Assembly (NCBI GenBank): GCA_958296075.1
Contig: CATQHW010000003.1
Span: 868,001 to 932,000, forward strand
From: an uncultured Spirochaetia bacterium
GTDB taxonomy: Bacteria; Spirochaetota; Spirochaetia; SZUA-6; Bin103
DNA: 64,000 nt
Direction of reading: 5' to 3'
Shown piece after piece: positions 48,273 to 61,332 of this stretch (positions within the stretch are counted from its first letter, which is position 1; each line of letters opens with the position of its first letter). Position numbers and translations under genes: made by a program. A model generated the notes under the pieces. That model was not told where the DNA came from, ran no database searches, and saw only the letters and a program-made list of their open reading frames with translations.

Positions 48273-51200
48273 GGCGGCGGTGGCGGTCCGCCCGCCGCCG
48301 GCGCCGCCCCCGCGGGAGGCGGTGCAGGGAGTCGCCGACTTCCTGGCGGAACTGGCGGGCCGGGTGCGCGGCGAGCTGCGTACCGACACCTATACCCGTA
48401 TCCTGTACAGCACCGACGCCAGCATCTATCAGGTGATGCCGCACGGCGTGCTGATCGCCCGAGACGAAGAGGACGTGCACGCCGCCGTGGAGGCGGCCGC
48501 CCGCCATCGCGTGCCGATCCTGCCGCGCGCGTCCGGCAGCAGCTTGGCCGGGCAGGCGGTCAACGAGGCGCTGGTCATCGACACGTCGCGGTTCCTGGAC
48601 CGGGTGGTGGAGCTCAACGCGGAGGAACGCTGGGTCCGCCTGCAGCCGGGCATCGTCCTCGACGCGCTCAACGGCTACCTGCGCCCGCACGGCCTGCAGT
48701 TCGGCCCCGACCCCGCGTCCAGCAATCGCGCGGCGATGGGCGGGATCGTCGGCAACAACTCGACCGGCTCCCACTCGATCCGGTACGGCATGACCGCCGA
48801 CCACGTGCTGGGCATGCAGGCGATCCTCAGCGACGGCGCCCGCTGCCGGTTCGGTCCGCTGGACGCCGGCGGGCTCGCCGCGCATCGGGCCAAGCCGGGC
48901 CTGGAGGGGGCGCTCTATCGCGGCGTGGCCGCCATCGCCGCCGGCGGCCAGCAGGCGATCCTGGACGGCACGCCGGCCCACTGGCGGCGCTGCGGCGGCT
49001 ACAACCTGGACCGGTTCGTCGACGGCGCCCGCTTCAATTATCCGCAGGACCCGCGCTTCAACCTGGCCAAGCTGATCTGCGGGTCAGAGGGGACGCTGGC
49101 GGTGATGACCGAGCTGACCCTCAACCTGGTGCCGGTACCCGCGCACACCGCGCTGGCCGTGGTCCACTTCGACGAACTGTTCGCGGCGCTGGCGTCGGTG
49201 CCGGCCATCCTGGAGACCGATCCGTCGGCGGTGGAGCTGCTCGACAACTTTGGGCTGACGCTGGCCCGTGAGGTGCCGCAATACGCGCGGTTGATGACCG
49301 GCTTCGTATCCGGCACGCCGAACTGCGTGCTGATCACCGAGTACTCGGGCGACGATCCGCCGGCGCTGAAGCGGCGGGTCGATGCGCTGCGGGACCACCT
49401 GCGCCGCCACCGCGTGCGCGCCACCGTGGTGCCGGCGCTCGACCCCGCGCTGCAGACGGACGTGTGGACGGTCCGCAAGGTCGGGCTCGGCCTGATGATG
49501 AGCATCAAGGGCGACTACAAGCCGATCCCGTTCATCGAGGACGCCGCGGTGCCGGTCGAGCATCTGGCCGAGTACGTCACCGGCATCGAACGGTTCTGCA
49601 ACGACCTCGGCACGCGCGTGGCCTACTACGCTCACGCCAGCGCCGGCTGCATCCACATCCGGCCGCTGATCAACGCCAAGATCGCGGCGGAGGTCGGCAA
49701 GCTGCCGGCCATCTCCAGCTTCGCGCTGGAGCTGCTCGGCCGGTTCGGGGGCAGCCTGTCGAGCGAGCACGGCGACGGCCGCGCCCGTAGCTGGCAGAAC
49801 GAGCGATTCTTCGGACCGGACCTGTACCGGCTCTACCAGCAGGTCAAGGGCGCCTTCGACCCGCACGGCATCCTCAACCCCGGCAACGTGGTCGACGCGC
49901 CGCCCATGACCGAGGCGCTGCGGTACGGCGCGGACTACCGCACGCAGCCGCACCGCGAGCATCTGTCCTTCCGCAGCGATCACGGCTTCGCGCGCGCCGT
50001 GGAGATGTGCAACGGCGCCGGCATCTGCCGCAAGCGAACCGAGGGCACCATGTGTCCGAGCTTCATGGCCACGCGCGAAGAGGAGCACTCCACGCGCGGC
50101 CGGGCCAACGCGCTGCGCGCGGCGCTGTCGGGCGCGCTGCCGCACGACGAGCTGACCAGCGAGCGCATGTTCGAGGTGATGGACCTCTGCATCGAATGCA
50201 AGGCGTGCAAGGCCGAGTGTCCCTCTTCGGTCGACATGGCCAAGATCAAGATCGAGTTCCTGGCCGCCTACTACGACCGACATCGGTTGCCGCTCCGCTC
50301 GCGGCTGTTCGCCGACATCGGCCGCGCCAGCCGGCTGCTGGCCGGGCCGCTCGCCGGCGCGGTCAACCGGGTGCTGGCCGCCCCGGCGGTGCGGCGGCTG
50401 CTGGAGCGGTTCGCGGGCATCGGCGCCCGGCGTGCGCTGCCGCCGTTCAGCGGCAGTCCGTTCCCCGCGTGGGCGCGCCGCCGCGGGTTGGATCGGCCGC
50501 CGTCCGAGCGCGCTGCCGCCGGTTCATGCCGGCCGTTGGCGCTGTTCGTCGACACCTTCAACAGCTTCAACACGCCGGAGGTGGCGCGCGCCGCCGCCGA
50601 GGTGCTGGAACGGGCCGGCTGGACGGTGACGGTGCCGGCCTACGGCTGCTGCGGGCGCCCGATGCTCTCCAAGGGGCTGGTGCGGCGCGCGCGCGCGGCC
50701 GCCCGCGCCACGGTCGCGCGACTGGCGCCGCTGGCGCGCGACGGCGTACCGATCGTCGGTCTGGAGCCGAGTTGCGTGTCGGCCATCCGCGACGAGTACC
50801 CATCGCTGCTGCCGCACGACCCGGACGCGGCCCTGCTCGCCGAGCGCGCGCAGACCTTCGAGGAGCTGGTCGCGCGCGCGCACGCGGCCGGCGAGCTCGA
50901 TCTGGATCTGGACGCGAACGGCGGCGGCCGGCTGCTGCTGCACGGCCACTGCCACCAGAAAGCCTTGATCGGGACCGGGCCGAGCCTGCGGGCGCTGCGC
51001 CTGACCGGTGCCGAGGTGACCGAGGTCGACTCCGGCTGCTGCGGCATGGCCGGCTCCTTCGGCTACGAGGCCGAGCACTACGATCTGTCGATGACCATGG
51101 CCGAGCGGCGCCTGCTGCCGGCGGTGCGGTCGCTCGACGGCGGCGATACGGTGGTCGCGGCCGGGACGAGCTGCCGGCACCAGATCATGCACGGCGCCGG

Positions 51201-51299
51201 GCGCCGGGCGCTGCACCCCGCGCAGGTGCTGCGCGCCGCGCTGCGCGGCGCCCGGAAACCGGCGGAGCGCCGGCCCGACGACTCGAAACACGGAGGCTG

Positions 51300-51300
<1 letters not shown>
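48265..51300 (+). CDS. FAD-linked oxidase / Fe-S protein fusion (GlcD/Dld-like)
   Basis: FAD-binding region ILPRASGSSLAGQAVNEALVID, NRAAMGGIVGNNSTGSHSI; FeS CIECKACKAECPSSVDM; CCG-type YGCCGRPMLSKG and VDSGCCGMAGSFGYE. Confidence 0.9.
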
Positions 51301-54032
<2,732 letters not shown>

Positions 54033-54085
54033 CCGTAGCGGGGCTCCGGCGAGGTGCTGTGCGGGGCTGAACCGCAGGAAGACCC

Positions 54086-54376
54086 ACTTGAGGTGGGAAC
54101 GTATCCGGCGAACGATTTGGGCTGCATGACGTGCACGGGAACGTGAGCGAGTGGACGCAGGATTGCTTGAACTTGAACTGGACCTGGAACAGGGGCTATA
54201 CAGGCGCGCCGACGGATGGGAGTGCGTGGGAACAGGACAATTGCCGTTTGCAGGTGTGGCGCGGCGGCTCCTGGTTCGTAGGGGACAACGAGCTCCGCTC
54301 TGCCTACCGCGCCCCGAACTCCGACGGCCGCTATGGCAATGTCGGTTTCCGTGTTGCCCGGACGCTCACGCCTTGA
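54086..54376 (+). pseudogene. C-terminal fragment of an FGE/SUMF1-type domain protein
   Basis: VGTYPANDLG / LHDVHGNVSEWTQDCLNLNW ... RVWRGGSWFVGDNELRSAYRAPNSDGRYGNVGFRVAR-like sequence; N-terminus missing and the frame breaks at GATTTGGGCTGCATGAC. Confidence 0.75.
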
Positions 54377-54773
54377 GTCGTTACGTCCTTACGTTGGAGG
54401 TCCAGGGGGGCTTGGTCTACCTGCGCCCCCTGCCCCACGAAAACCGCTTGACACAATGATCATGAGCAGGAACGCATTGAGACGGAGGCGATGGATGGTC
54501 TTCATGGCGGCCGTCCGGCTATCTGGTGGTTCCGTAGCCATTCATCGTCCTTTTGAATACGACCAGGGAACGAGTGTAGTGGTCTCGCGATGTTCTGAGA
54601 GCGTGTTGATCGCAGTCGAGTAGCAGCGAGCCTACGGACGACCAGGGCCGAGCCCTGCGCGTCGACCGTCTGATCTTCGGCTATATTCTCGTAGCGCGCA
54701 GGACATGACGCCCCGCCGCCGGCGTCAGCTTGACGCCGGCGCATCCCGGGACTTACCGTAACCGCCGCCTCTC

Positions 54774-55758
54774 ATGGCCGACGATCAGGCGCCAGACCGG
54801 CCGAATGCCCGCAACTCGGACCACGACGTCAGCCAGCCGCACGACAAGTACTTCTACGCCGCCGGCTTGTTGCGCGCCCATCTCCCCGCCGATGTCGCCA
54901 GCACCCTGAACTGGTCCTCCCTCACCCACCTTCCCGGCCGCTTCGTCAGCGACGACTGGCGCGGCCGCGAGGCCGACCTGCTGTTCTCGGTCGAGCGGCC
55001 AAGCTTCCGGCGCTCCGGTGCTCGTGTACGTGCTCCTGGAGCATCAGTCCACGCCCGACCGCTGGATGCGGCTGCGGTTGCTGAACTACTGCACGCTGGT
55101 GTGGATGAAATGGCAGCGGGCGCATGAGCGCGAGCGGCGGTTGCCGTTGATCGTTCCGTTGGTATTCTATCAGGGAGTCGAGCCGTGGCGGTTCGATCGC
55201 GAGTTTGCCGATCTGGTGACCGGCGCCGCGCCGCAGTGGCGCTGGGTGCCCCGGTTCGAGCACCTGATGATCGACCAGACGCGGCAGAGCGCGGACTCGG
55301 TGACGGGGGCGGTGGCAGCGCGGCTGGCGCAGGTCGCGATGATGGCGACCTTTCGGGAGGCGCACCAGGAGTTGATCGAGCAGGCGACGCGGTTGATAAG
55401 GGAGTTGGACCGCGTTGCGGGGTTCGATGAGGTGGCCAGGCACGTGGAGTACCTGCTGGCCACGCACTCGACAGAATGGCGGACGGCGTTCGCGGCGGCG
55501 CTGCGCCGCAACGTGCCGGGCCGCGGAGGGGAGTTGATGAACTACGTGCAGCAGATGGTCGAACGAGGTCGCCGGGCAGGCCACCAGGAAGGCCGCCAGG
55601 AAGGCGAACTGATGGGGCAGTTGCAAACCATCCAGGCATTCCTGAAACGCGATGTCCCCTGGGCCACCATCGAGGCGGCCACCGGAATCGACGAGGCGAC
55701 CTTCCGGCGCCTCAAGCACCAATTCGACATCAACGGCGCCGACCTGCCACGTGAGTAA
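54774..55758 (+). pseudogene. Diverged Rpn-like (PD-(D/E)XK) gene, frameshifted
   Basis: Frame 1 QPHDKYFYAAGLLRAHLPADVASTLNWSSL...GREADLLFSV; frame 2 LVYVLLEHQSTPDRWMRLRLLNYCTLVW ... IVPLVFYQGVEPWRF. Frameshift near 55005-55020. Confidence 0.75.
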
Positions 55759-55985
55759 TAAAGCTCTAACGTACGAGAAGATCGAGTTTTTCCTTGACGG
55801 CCGTCCTGTTACGGTCGCAGACGGCCGTCTGAGCGTTCGCGAGGTGCTGAAGATGGTGGAATAAGCCCGTGGACGGAAACTATGTCGTTTCCAGAGACGG
55901 AATCGAGACGATCGGACCAGCCGATCGACGTCCGCCCTGGTGACAAGATCGAAGCACGAAGAAAGCCGGATCGGACCTCAGCCAC
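55751..55985 (+). pseudogene. Ubiquitin-like beta-grasp (multiubiquitin-type) gene remnant
   Basis: Three-frame reading gives ALTYEKIEFFLDGRPVTVADGRLSVREVLKMVE / KPVDGNYVVSRDGIETIGPAD / QPIDVRPGDKIEARRK, the spacing of bacterial multiubiquitin-like domains; two frame breaks. Confidence 0.4.
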
Positions 55986-56189
55986 TCCCCACCAAGTTCA
56001 CTACATCCGAAAAAAGGTTCTGCTCCGCCCCTGTGTCCGTGATTGCACGACTCTGCGAGTCCCACACGCTTCCGTAGTGGCTGACCGTAGAGATCACGGA
56101 TGGCGCGGGTGTGAACATGGGTGCCTTCTGCTCAGTCTGTCGATTATGAGCTCGTGAGAACACGCTCAAGTTGCGTGGTGCGGTTCTCA

Positions 56190-56470
56190 TGGCGTTTGCA
56201 GTGACGACGGCGGCCCAGCCGCAGCTCACACTGACGAGCAGACGACGAGTTGAGCCCGCGGCGAGGTGCGCCGCTTCAACGGGTATCGGCCCAAGACCGT
56301 GCACGGGCTCCAGGGACCGTGACGCTGCTTCGCGCCTACTATGCCAGCAGCACCGGTAAGGGGGGCTGGCGCCCCCGGATGAGCAGTTGGGACCGGCGGC
56401 CGGCAGACTCTGGCCTGCGAGTACCACTTGGCCCCGTTCGAACGTCGTCGACGAACCTCGTCAGCGACCA
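56190..56470 (+). mobile_element. ISKra4-like transposase N-terminal remnant
   Basis: Combined frames read VRRFNGYRPKTVHGLQGPVTLLRAYYASSTGKGGWRP...DEQLG...GRQTLACEYHLAPFERR, resembling ISKra4-family transposases; frame breaks and no C-terminus. Confidence 0.5.
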
Positions 56471-56749
56471 TGACGCTCACTTGGCGGCTGTCGCGGTGAA
56501 CTCCCGCTCCGCGTGGCGGCGCAGAGGAGCCTCAGGTTGTCCGGCTCCGCGTCGGTTGTTCGGCTCCGCGCCGCCGCCCCGCTGACCGGGCTCCGTAGCG
56601 GCAGCGTTCTCCGTCGCTGCCGGTGTCGCGTTCACCTTGAGCGACCCAGGCACCAGCGCGACCGGATGCCGATCGCACCGGCTTGGCGCGGGACATCGCT
56701 CTGGTCTCGATTGAGCCGTTCGACCAATACGCCGTCTGTCGCCTATGGT

Positions 56750-58309
56750 GTGAGCACCGTGACCGGCACCTCATCCCTTCCGTCGACGCTTGGCCAGCTC
56801 AAGGCATCCGGCTACCGTCCGCGCTCGGTCAAGGAGGAACTGCGCGCCAACATGCTCGCCCGCCTGGAGGCCGGCGAGCCGCTGTTCCCCGGCATCATCG
56901 GCTACGACAAGACCGTGCTGCCGGGGATCGTCAACGCCATCCTGTCGCGGCACGACTTCATCCTGCTCGGCCTGCGCGGTCAGGCGAAGTCGCGCATCCT
57001 GCGCGCCCTGGCCGGCTTCCTGGACGAGCGCGTGCCGGTGATCGCCGGCAGCGACCTCAACGAGGACCCGTTCGCGCCGATCCTGGCTGCGTCCCGGCAG
57101 CGCGCGCAGGAGCTCGGCGACGACCTGCCCATCGACTGGATGCATCGCGACGACCGCTACCATGAAAAGCTCGCCACCCCCGACGTGACCGTGGCCGACC
57201 TGGTCGGCGACATCGATCCGATCAAGGCGGCCACCAAGCGGCTCTCCTACGCCGACGAGGGCGTCATCCACTACGGGATCATCCCGCGCACCAACCGCGG
57301 CATCTTCGCCATCAACGAGCTGCCGGATCTGCCGCCGCGCATCCAGGTGGCCCTGCTCAACGTGCTGGAGGAGGAGGACATTCAGATCCGCGGCTTCCCG
57401 GTGCGCATCCCGCTCGACATCCATCTCGTCTTTTCCGCCAACCCGGAGGATTACACCAACCGCGGCAACATCATCACGCCGCTGAAGGACCGCATCGACT
57501 CGCAGATCATCACCCATTATCCGGACCGCCTGGAGCACGCCATGGCGATCACCGCGCAGGAAGCGTGGACCGACCGCGACGGTGCGTGCGCGTTGCGCGT
57601 GCCGCGCTACTTCCGGGAGCTGATCGAAGAGGTGACCTTCGAGGCGCGCAAGAGCGAGTTCGTGGACCAGAAGTCGGGCGTGTCGGCGCGCATGCCGATC
57701 GCGTTGCTGGAGAACGTGCTCAGCAACATGGAGCGGCGCGCCGCCCGCCTGCGCGAACCGGTGATCTACCCGCGGCTCACCGACCTGCACACGGCGCTGA
57801 CCGCCATGACCGGCAAGATGGAGCTGGTCTACGAAGGCGAGCAGGAAGGCCCGGTGCTGGTCGCCCGCAAGATCATCGGCCAGGCGGTCAAGCGCACCTT
57901 CCGGCGCTACCTGCCCACGCCGGACGTGCGCCCGCGCGACCGCGGCGAGCAGCGGCGCTCGGGGAGGTCCGCGCAGGCCGAACGCGCCCCGCAGCCGGAA
58001 CAGGATGAACCGGACTCCGTCTATCAGCCGATCGTGAGCTGGTTCTCCGACGGGCATACCGTCGATACGTCGGACGATCTGGCCACCGACGAATACATCC
58101 GCCGCTTCGGACAGGTAGCGGGGTTGCGGGACATGGCCGCCGAGCGCTTCCGGATCGTGGAGCCGCAGGAGCTGGGGCTGGGGATGGAGCTGGTACTGGA
58201 GGGGCTGCACCAGCACTCCATGCTGTCCAAGCGCGACCTGGACACCTCGACATCCTACCGCGACATGCTCAAGGCGATGTTCGATCAGATGGCCGAAGAA
58301 GACGGCTGA
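56750..58309 (+). CDS. Magnesium-chelatase / MoxR-like AAA ATPase
   Basis: FPGIIGYDKTVLPGIVNAILSRHDFILLGLRGQAKSRILR, GIFAINELPDLPPRIQVALLNVLEE, FSANPEDYTNRGNIITPLKDRI. Start (GTG) approximate. Confidence 0.88.
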   Translation: MSTVTGTSSLPSTLGQLKASGYRPRSVKEELRANMLARLEAGEPLFPGIIGYDKTVLPGIVNAILSRHDFILLGLRGQAKSRILRALAGFLDERVPVIAGSDLNEDPFAPILAASRQRAQELGDDLPIDWMHRDDRYHEKLATPDVTVADLVGDIDPIKAATKRLSYADEGVIHYGIIPRTNRGIFAINELPDLPPRIQVALLNVLEEEDIQIRGFPVRIPLDIHLVFSANPEDYTNRGNIITPLKDRIDSQIITHYPDRLEHAMAITAQEAWTDRDGACALRVPRYFRELIEEVTFEARKSEFVDQKSGVSARMPIALLENVLSNMERRAARLREPVIYPRLTDLHTALTAMTGKMELVYEGEQEGPVLVARKIIGQAVKRTFRRYLPTPDVRPRDRGEQRRSGRSAQAERAPQPEQDEPDSVYQPIVSWFSDGHTVDTSDDLATDEYIRRFGQVAGLRDMAAERFRIVEPQELGLGMELVLEGLHQHSMLSKRDLDTSTSYRDMLKAMFDQMAEEDG

Positions 58310-59400
58310 TGCGCTGGCGTTACCTGAAGTGGGACGACTCGCTGGCCGCTGCCGTGGCGGCCTTCGAGGATCTGCTCAGCCTGTTCAACTTCCTGCTGCT
58401 GCAGGCGGCCGGCGACGTCGACCGGGTGCTGAAGTGGATGCGCTACCTGCAGGAGCGCGGGATGATCGACGCGGACGTAGACCTGGAGAAGTTCCGGGAG
58501 CGGCTGGAGAACGAGAAACTGATCGAGCGCGACGGCGACGGCGGCTACAGCCTGACCGCGCGCGGCGAACAGCGCATCCGCAAGGAATCGCTGGCGCTGG
58601 TGTTTCGCAACTTGGCAAAGGGCGGCGTCGGGCAGCACCGCGTGCCGCACACCGGCGATGGCGGCGAGCGCACCACGGAGACGCGCGGCTACCGCGCCGG
58701 AGATCCGATCACGCAGATCGACGCGCTGGGAACCATCGGAAACGCCGTCAAGCGCGGCGGGCTCGACGACATCACCCTCCAGGAACAGGACTTCGAGGTG
58801 TACGAGAGCGAGCACCTGTCGTCGTGCGCCACCGTGCTGCTGATCGACATCAGCCACAGCATGATCCTGTACGGCGAGGACCGGATCACCCCGGCCAAGC
58901 AGGTGGCGCTGGCGCTGGCGGAACTGATCATGACGCAGTATCCGCGCGACAGCCTGCACGTCGCCTGCTTCGGCGACGACGCCCGGCTGATCGACGTCGG
59001 CAGCATCCCCTACCTGCAGGTGGGACCGTACCATACCAATACCAAGGCGGGGCTGCAGCTCGCGCAGTCGGTGCTGCGCTCCGAGCGTCACGCCAACAAG
59101 CAGGTCTTCATGATCACCGACGGCAAGCCGTCGGCGATCTTCGAAGACGGACGCATCTACAAGAACTCCTTCGGGCTCGATCCCAGGATCGTCAACCAGA
59201 CCCTGGACGAGGCGGCCGAGTGCAAACGCTACGGCATCGTCATCACCACCTTCATGGTGACCGAGGACCCGTACCTGGTGGAGTTCGTGGAGAAGCTGTC
59301 GCAGATCAATCGCGGGCGCGCCTACTACGCCGCGCCCGGTGAACTGGGCGAGTATATCTTCGCCGACTACGTGCGGAATCGCCGCCGCGGCGTGCGGTGA
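58309..59400 (+). CDS. VWA-domain protein, partner of the MoxR-like ATPase
   Basis: ATVLLIDISHSMILYGEDRITPAKQVALALAELI, QVFMITDGKPSAIFEDG; adjacent to the AAA gene. Confidence 0.88.
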   Translation: MRWRYLKWDDSLAAAVAAFEDLLSLFNFLLLQAAGDVDRVLKWMRYLQERGMIDADVDLEKFRERLENEKLIERDGDGGYSLTARGEQRIRKESLALVFRNLAKGGVGQHRVPHTGDGGERTTETRGYRAGDPITQIDALGTIGNAVKRGGLDDITLQEQDFEVYESEHLSSCATVLLIDISHSMILYGEDRITPAKQVALALAELIMTQYPRDSLHVACFGDDARLIDVGSIPYLQVGPYHTNTKAGLQLAQSVLRSERHANKQVFMITDGKPSAIFEDGRIYKNSFGLDPRIVNQTLDEAAECKRYGIVITTFMVTEDPYLVEFVEKLSQINRGRAYYAAPGELGEYIFADYVRNRRRGVR

Positions 59401-59435
59401 TCCGGCGTGTAGTAAACAGAGCGCAGGAGGCAACG

Positions 59436-59858
59436 ATGGGAGTTCGCACGGCACAGGCGGAATGGCAGGGCGATCTGAAGGGCGGCAGCGGCACGATGTC
59501 GATCGGCGGCCGGTTCGCGGGCCCGTTCACGTTCAGCTCACGGTTCGAGGAGGGCGCGGGCAGCAACCCGGAGGAGCTGTTGGCGGCGGCCCACGCCGGC
59601 TGCTACTCCATGGCGCTGTCCCACGGTCTGGCCGAGGCGGGCCACACCCCGACCCGCGTCAGCACCACGGCGGACGTCTCGCTGGAGATGGCCGACGGGC
59701 GCCCGACCATCACGACCATCGCGCTGGTGTGCGACGCCGAGGTGCCGGGCATCGACGACGCGGAGTTCCAGAAGATCGCCGAGGCGACCAAGAGCGGCTG
59801 CCCGGTCTCCCGCGCGCTGGCGGGCCCGGAGATCACTCTGCGGGCGACGCTCCGCTAG
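59436..59858 (+). CDS. OsmC-family peroxiredoxin
   Basis: EEGAGSNPEELLAAAHAGCYSMALSHGLAEAGHTP; RBS-like GCGCAGGAGG. Confidence 0.9.
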   Translation: MGVRTAQAEWQGDLKGGSGTMSIGGRFAGPFTFSSRFEEGAGSNPEELLAAAHAGCYSMALSHGLAEAGHTPTRVSTTADVSLEMADGRPTITTIALVCDAEVPGIDDAEFQKIAEATKSGCPVSRALAGPEITLRATLR

Positions 59859-59967
59859 GTCGAGGCGCGTCACCCGGGGCCGGCAGGGTGTCGCGTTCGA
59901 CGGAGAGTGACGAAACAGACCCCTGTTTTGTCAATATCTGTGCTATTGTCGGCCCTTCATAGATCAC

Positions 59968-60080
59968 ATGGAGCGGTTCGTCGAAGGTCCCTTGCGCCGT
60001 TGGCTCACGCGGCGGCGGCGAAAACCGCTGGTCCTCCGCGGGGCTCGGCAGGTCGGCAAGACCGCTATCGCCGTGACCGC
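59968..60080 (+). pseudogene. Truncated AAA ATPase N-terminus (DUF4143-type)
   Basis: MERFVEGPLRRWLTRRRRKPLVLRGARQVGKTAIAV, then homology is lost at the 3' end of the opposite-strand peptidase gene. Confidence 0.65.
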
Positions 60081-60092
60081 CTGCCGGCCGGA

Positions 60093-61091
60093 TCAGCCCG
60101 GCGTCGAGTTGAGTCCCGCGATCCCCGCCGCTGGAGCGGCTCGGCGTACCGCGTTGCGGATCGCTTCACTCACGCAGTCGACGGCCAGCGCCGCGACCAG
60201 ATCGAACGGCGCCGCGCGGCGGCAGGCCGCCAATGCGTAGGCGGTATCGCCGTCGTACGTGGTATGGGCCGGCGCCACGGCGCGGGCGATGCCGTCGTGG
60301 GCCCGCTGGGCCAGGCGCCCGGCCTCCGGCTTGCTCATGGCCGCGTCGGTGAGCACCGCCGCCAGGGTGGTGTTGGTGCCGCATACGGGAAACGGAGCTG
60401 GCCGCGGCAGCCAGCGCTCCGGCGTCCGGTCGGCACGCCAGCCGCCCTCGTCGCGCGCGCCGGCCAGCGTGCGGCCGTCCGCTTCGAGCACGTCGCCGAC
60501 CGCGTTCACCACCGCAAGGGCGGCGACCCGGGCGCCGGTGGCGTCGCGCTCGGCGTAGCCGACGCCCCCCTTCATCATCGACGCGCCGCCGCCCCATTTG
60601 CCGACCGTGGCGCCGGCTCCGGCGCCGGCGTTCCCCTGCGCGGCCGGCGGCACCGGCAGCGGCCGCGCGCGCCGGCACGCCGCGTAGCCCAGCGCCGCGT
60701 CCGGGTGGACGGCGCCGCCGGACAGCGACAGATCGTAAATCACGCTGGCGGCGACGATCGGGATCGGCTTGACCGGCGTCGGATGGCCGACTCCGCGCTC
60801 GGCCAGAAAGCGCATCACGCCGTCGGCGGCGGCCAGCCCGAAGGCGCTGCCGCCGGTGAACAGCAGCGCGTCCAGGCGGGCGATCGGCTTGTCGGCCGCC
60901 AGCAGAGCCGTTTCCCGCGAGCCCGGGGCCGGGCCGCGCACGTCCACGCCGGCTACCGTCCCCTCCGGGCAGAGGATGACGGTGCAGCCGGTCGGCGCGG
61001 CCACGTGCCGCGCGTGGCCCACCAGAAATCCGTGTCCTGGATCCGCGCGGCCCGCTCGCCCCTCCGCATCGCCCATGCCCCTACTGTGCAT
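60093..61091 (-). CDS. P1/S58 family peptidase (DmpA-like)
   Basis: GFLVGHARHVAAPTGCTVILCPEGTVAGVDVRGPAPGSRETALL, LLFTGGSAFGLAAADGVMRFLAERG, VCGTNTTLAAVLTDA. Confidence 0.9.
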   Translation of the reverse strand: MHSRGMGDAEGRAGRADPGHGFLVGHARHVAAPTGCTVILCPEGTVAGVDVRGPAPGSRETALLAADKPIARLDALLFTGGSAFGLAAADGVMRFLAERGVGHPTPVKPIPIVAASVIYDLSLSGGAVHPDAALGYAACRRARPLPVPPAAQGNAGAGAGATVGKWGGGASMMKGGVGYAERDATGARVAALAVVNAVGDVLEADGRTLAGARDEGGWRADRTPERWLPRPAPFPVCGTNTTLAAVLTDAAMSKPEAGRLAQRAHDGIARAVAPAHTTYDGDTAYALAACRRAAPFDLVAALAVDCVSEAIRNAVRRAAPAAGIAGLNSTPG

Positions 61092-61188
61092 CGGAACCAG
61101 TGGAGGGCCGCCGCCAGCGGATCGGCCGTGGTGTCGAGCGAAGGACGGATAATTGACAGCTCACGACTATCCGGTAGGCTGACGAAAG

Positions 61189-61332
61189 ATGTCGGCAGAT
61201 ACGGACGATCTCCAGATACTCACGCTTGCCGAGGCGGCACGACTCGTGCGGGTGAGCGAGAAAACCCTCGGAGAGATGGCACGGGCACAGAGTATACCGG
61301 CGCAGAAGGTCGGTCGCGAATGGCGCTTCTGA
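61189..61332 (+). CDS. MerR/excisionase-type helix-turn-helix protein (47 aa)
   Basis: MSADTDDLQILTLAEAARLVRVSEKTLGEMARAQSIPAQKVGREWRF*; overlaps the methyltransferase start at 61320. Confidence 0.75.
   Translation: MSADTDDLQILTLAEAARLVRVSEKTLGEMARAQSIPAQKVGREWRF

Noticed and set aside
50007-51299. N-terminal extension of the 1341-aa ORF containing aconitase
   Set aside because: Extension is an alternative frame of the Fe-S oxidoreductase gene; real start is at about 51300.
54086-54376. Diversity-generating retroelement target (FGE-like C-terminus)
   Set aside because: FGE-like folds are common DGR targets, but no reverse transcriptase or template repeat was found nearby; it looks like a simple truncated fragment.
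59907-61319. N-terminal part of the 640-aa + strand ORF
   Set aside because: Antisense to the P1 peptidase; only the part from 61320 (methyltransferase start) is supported.
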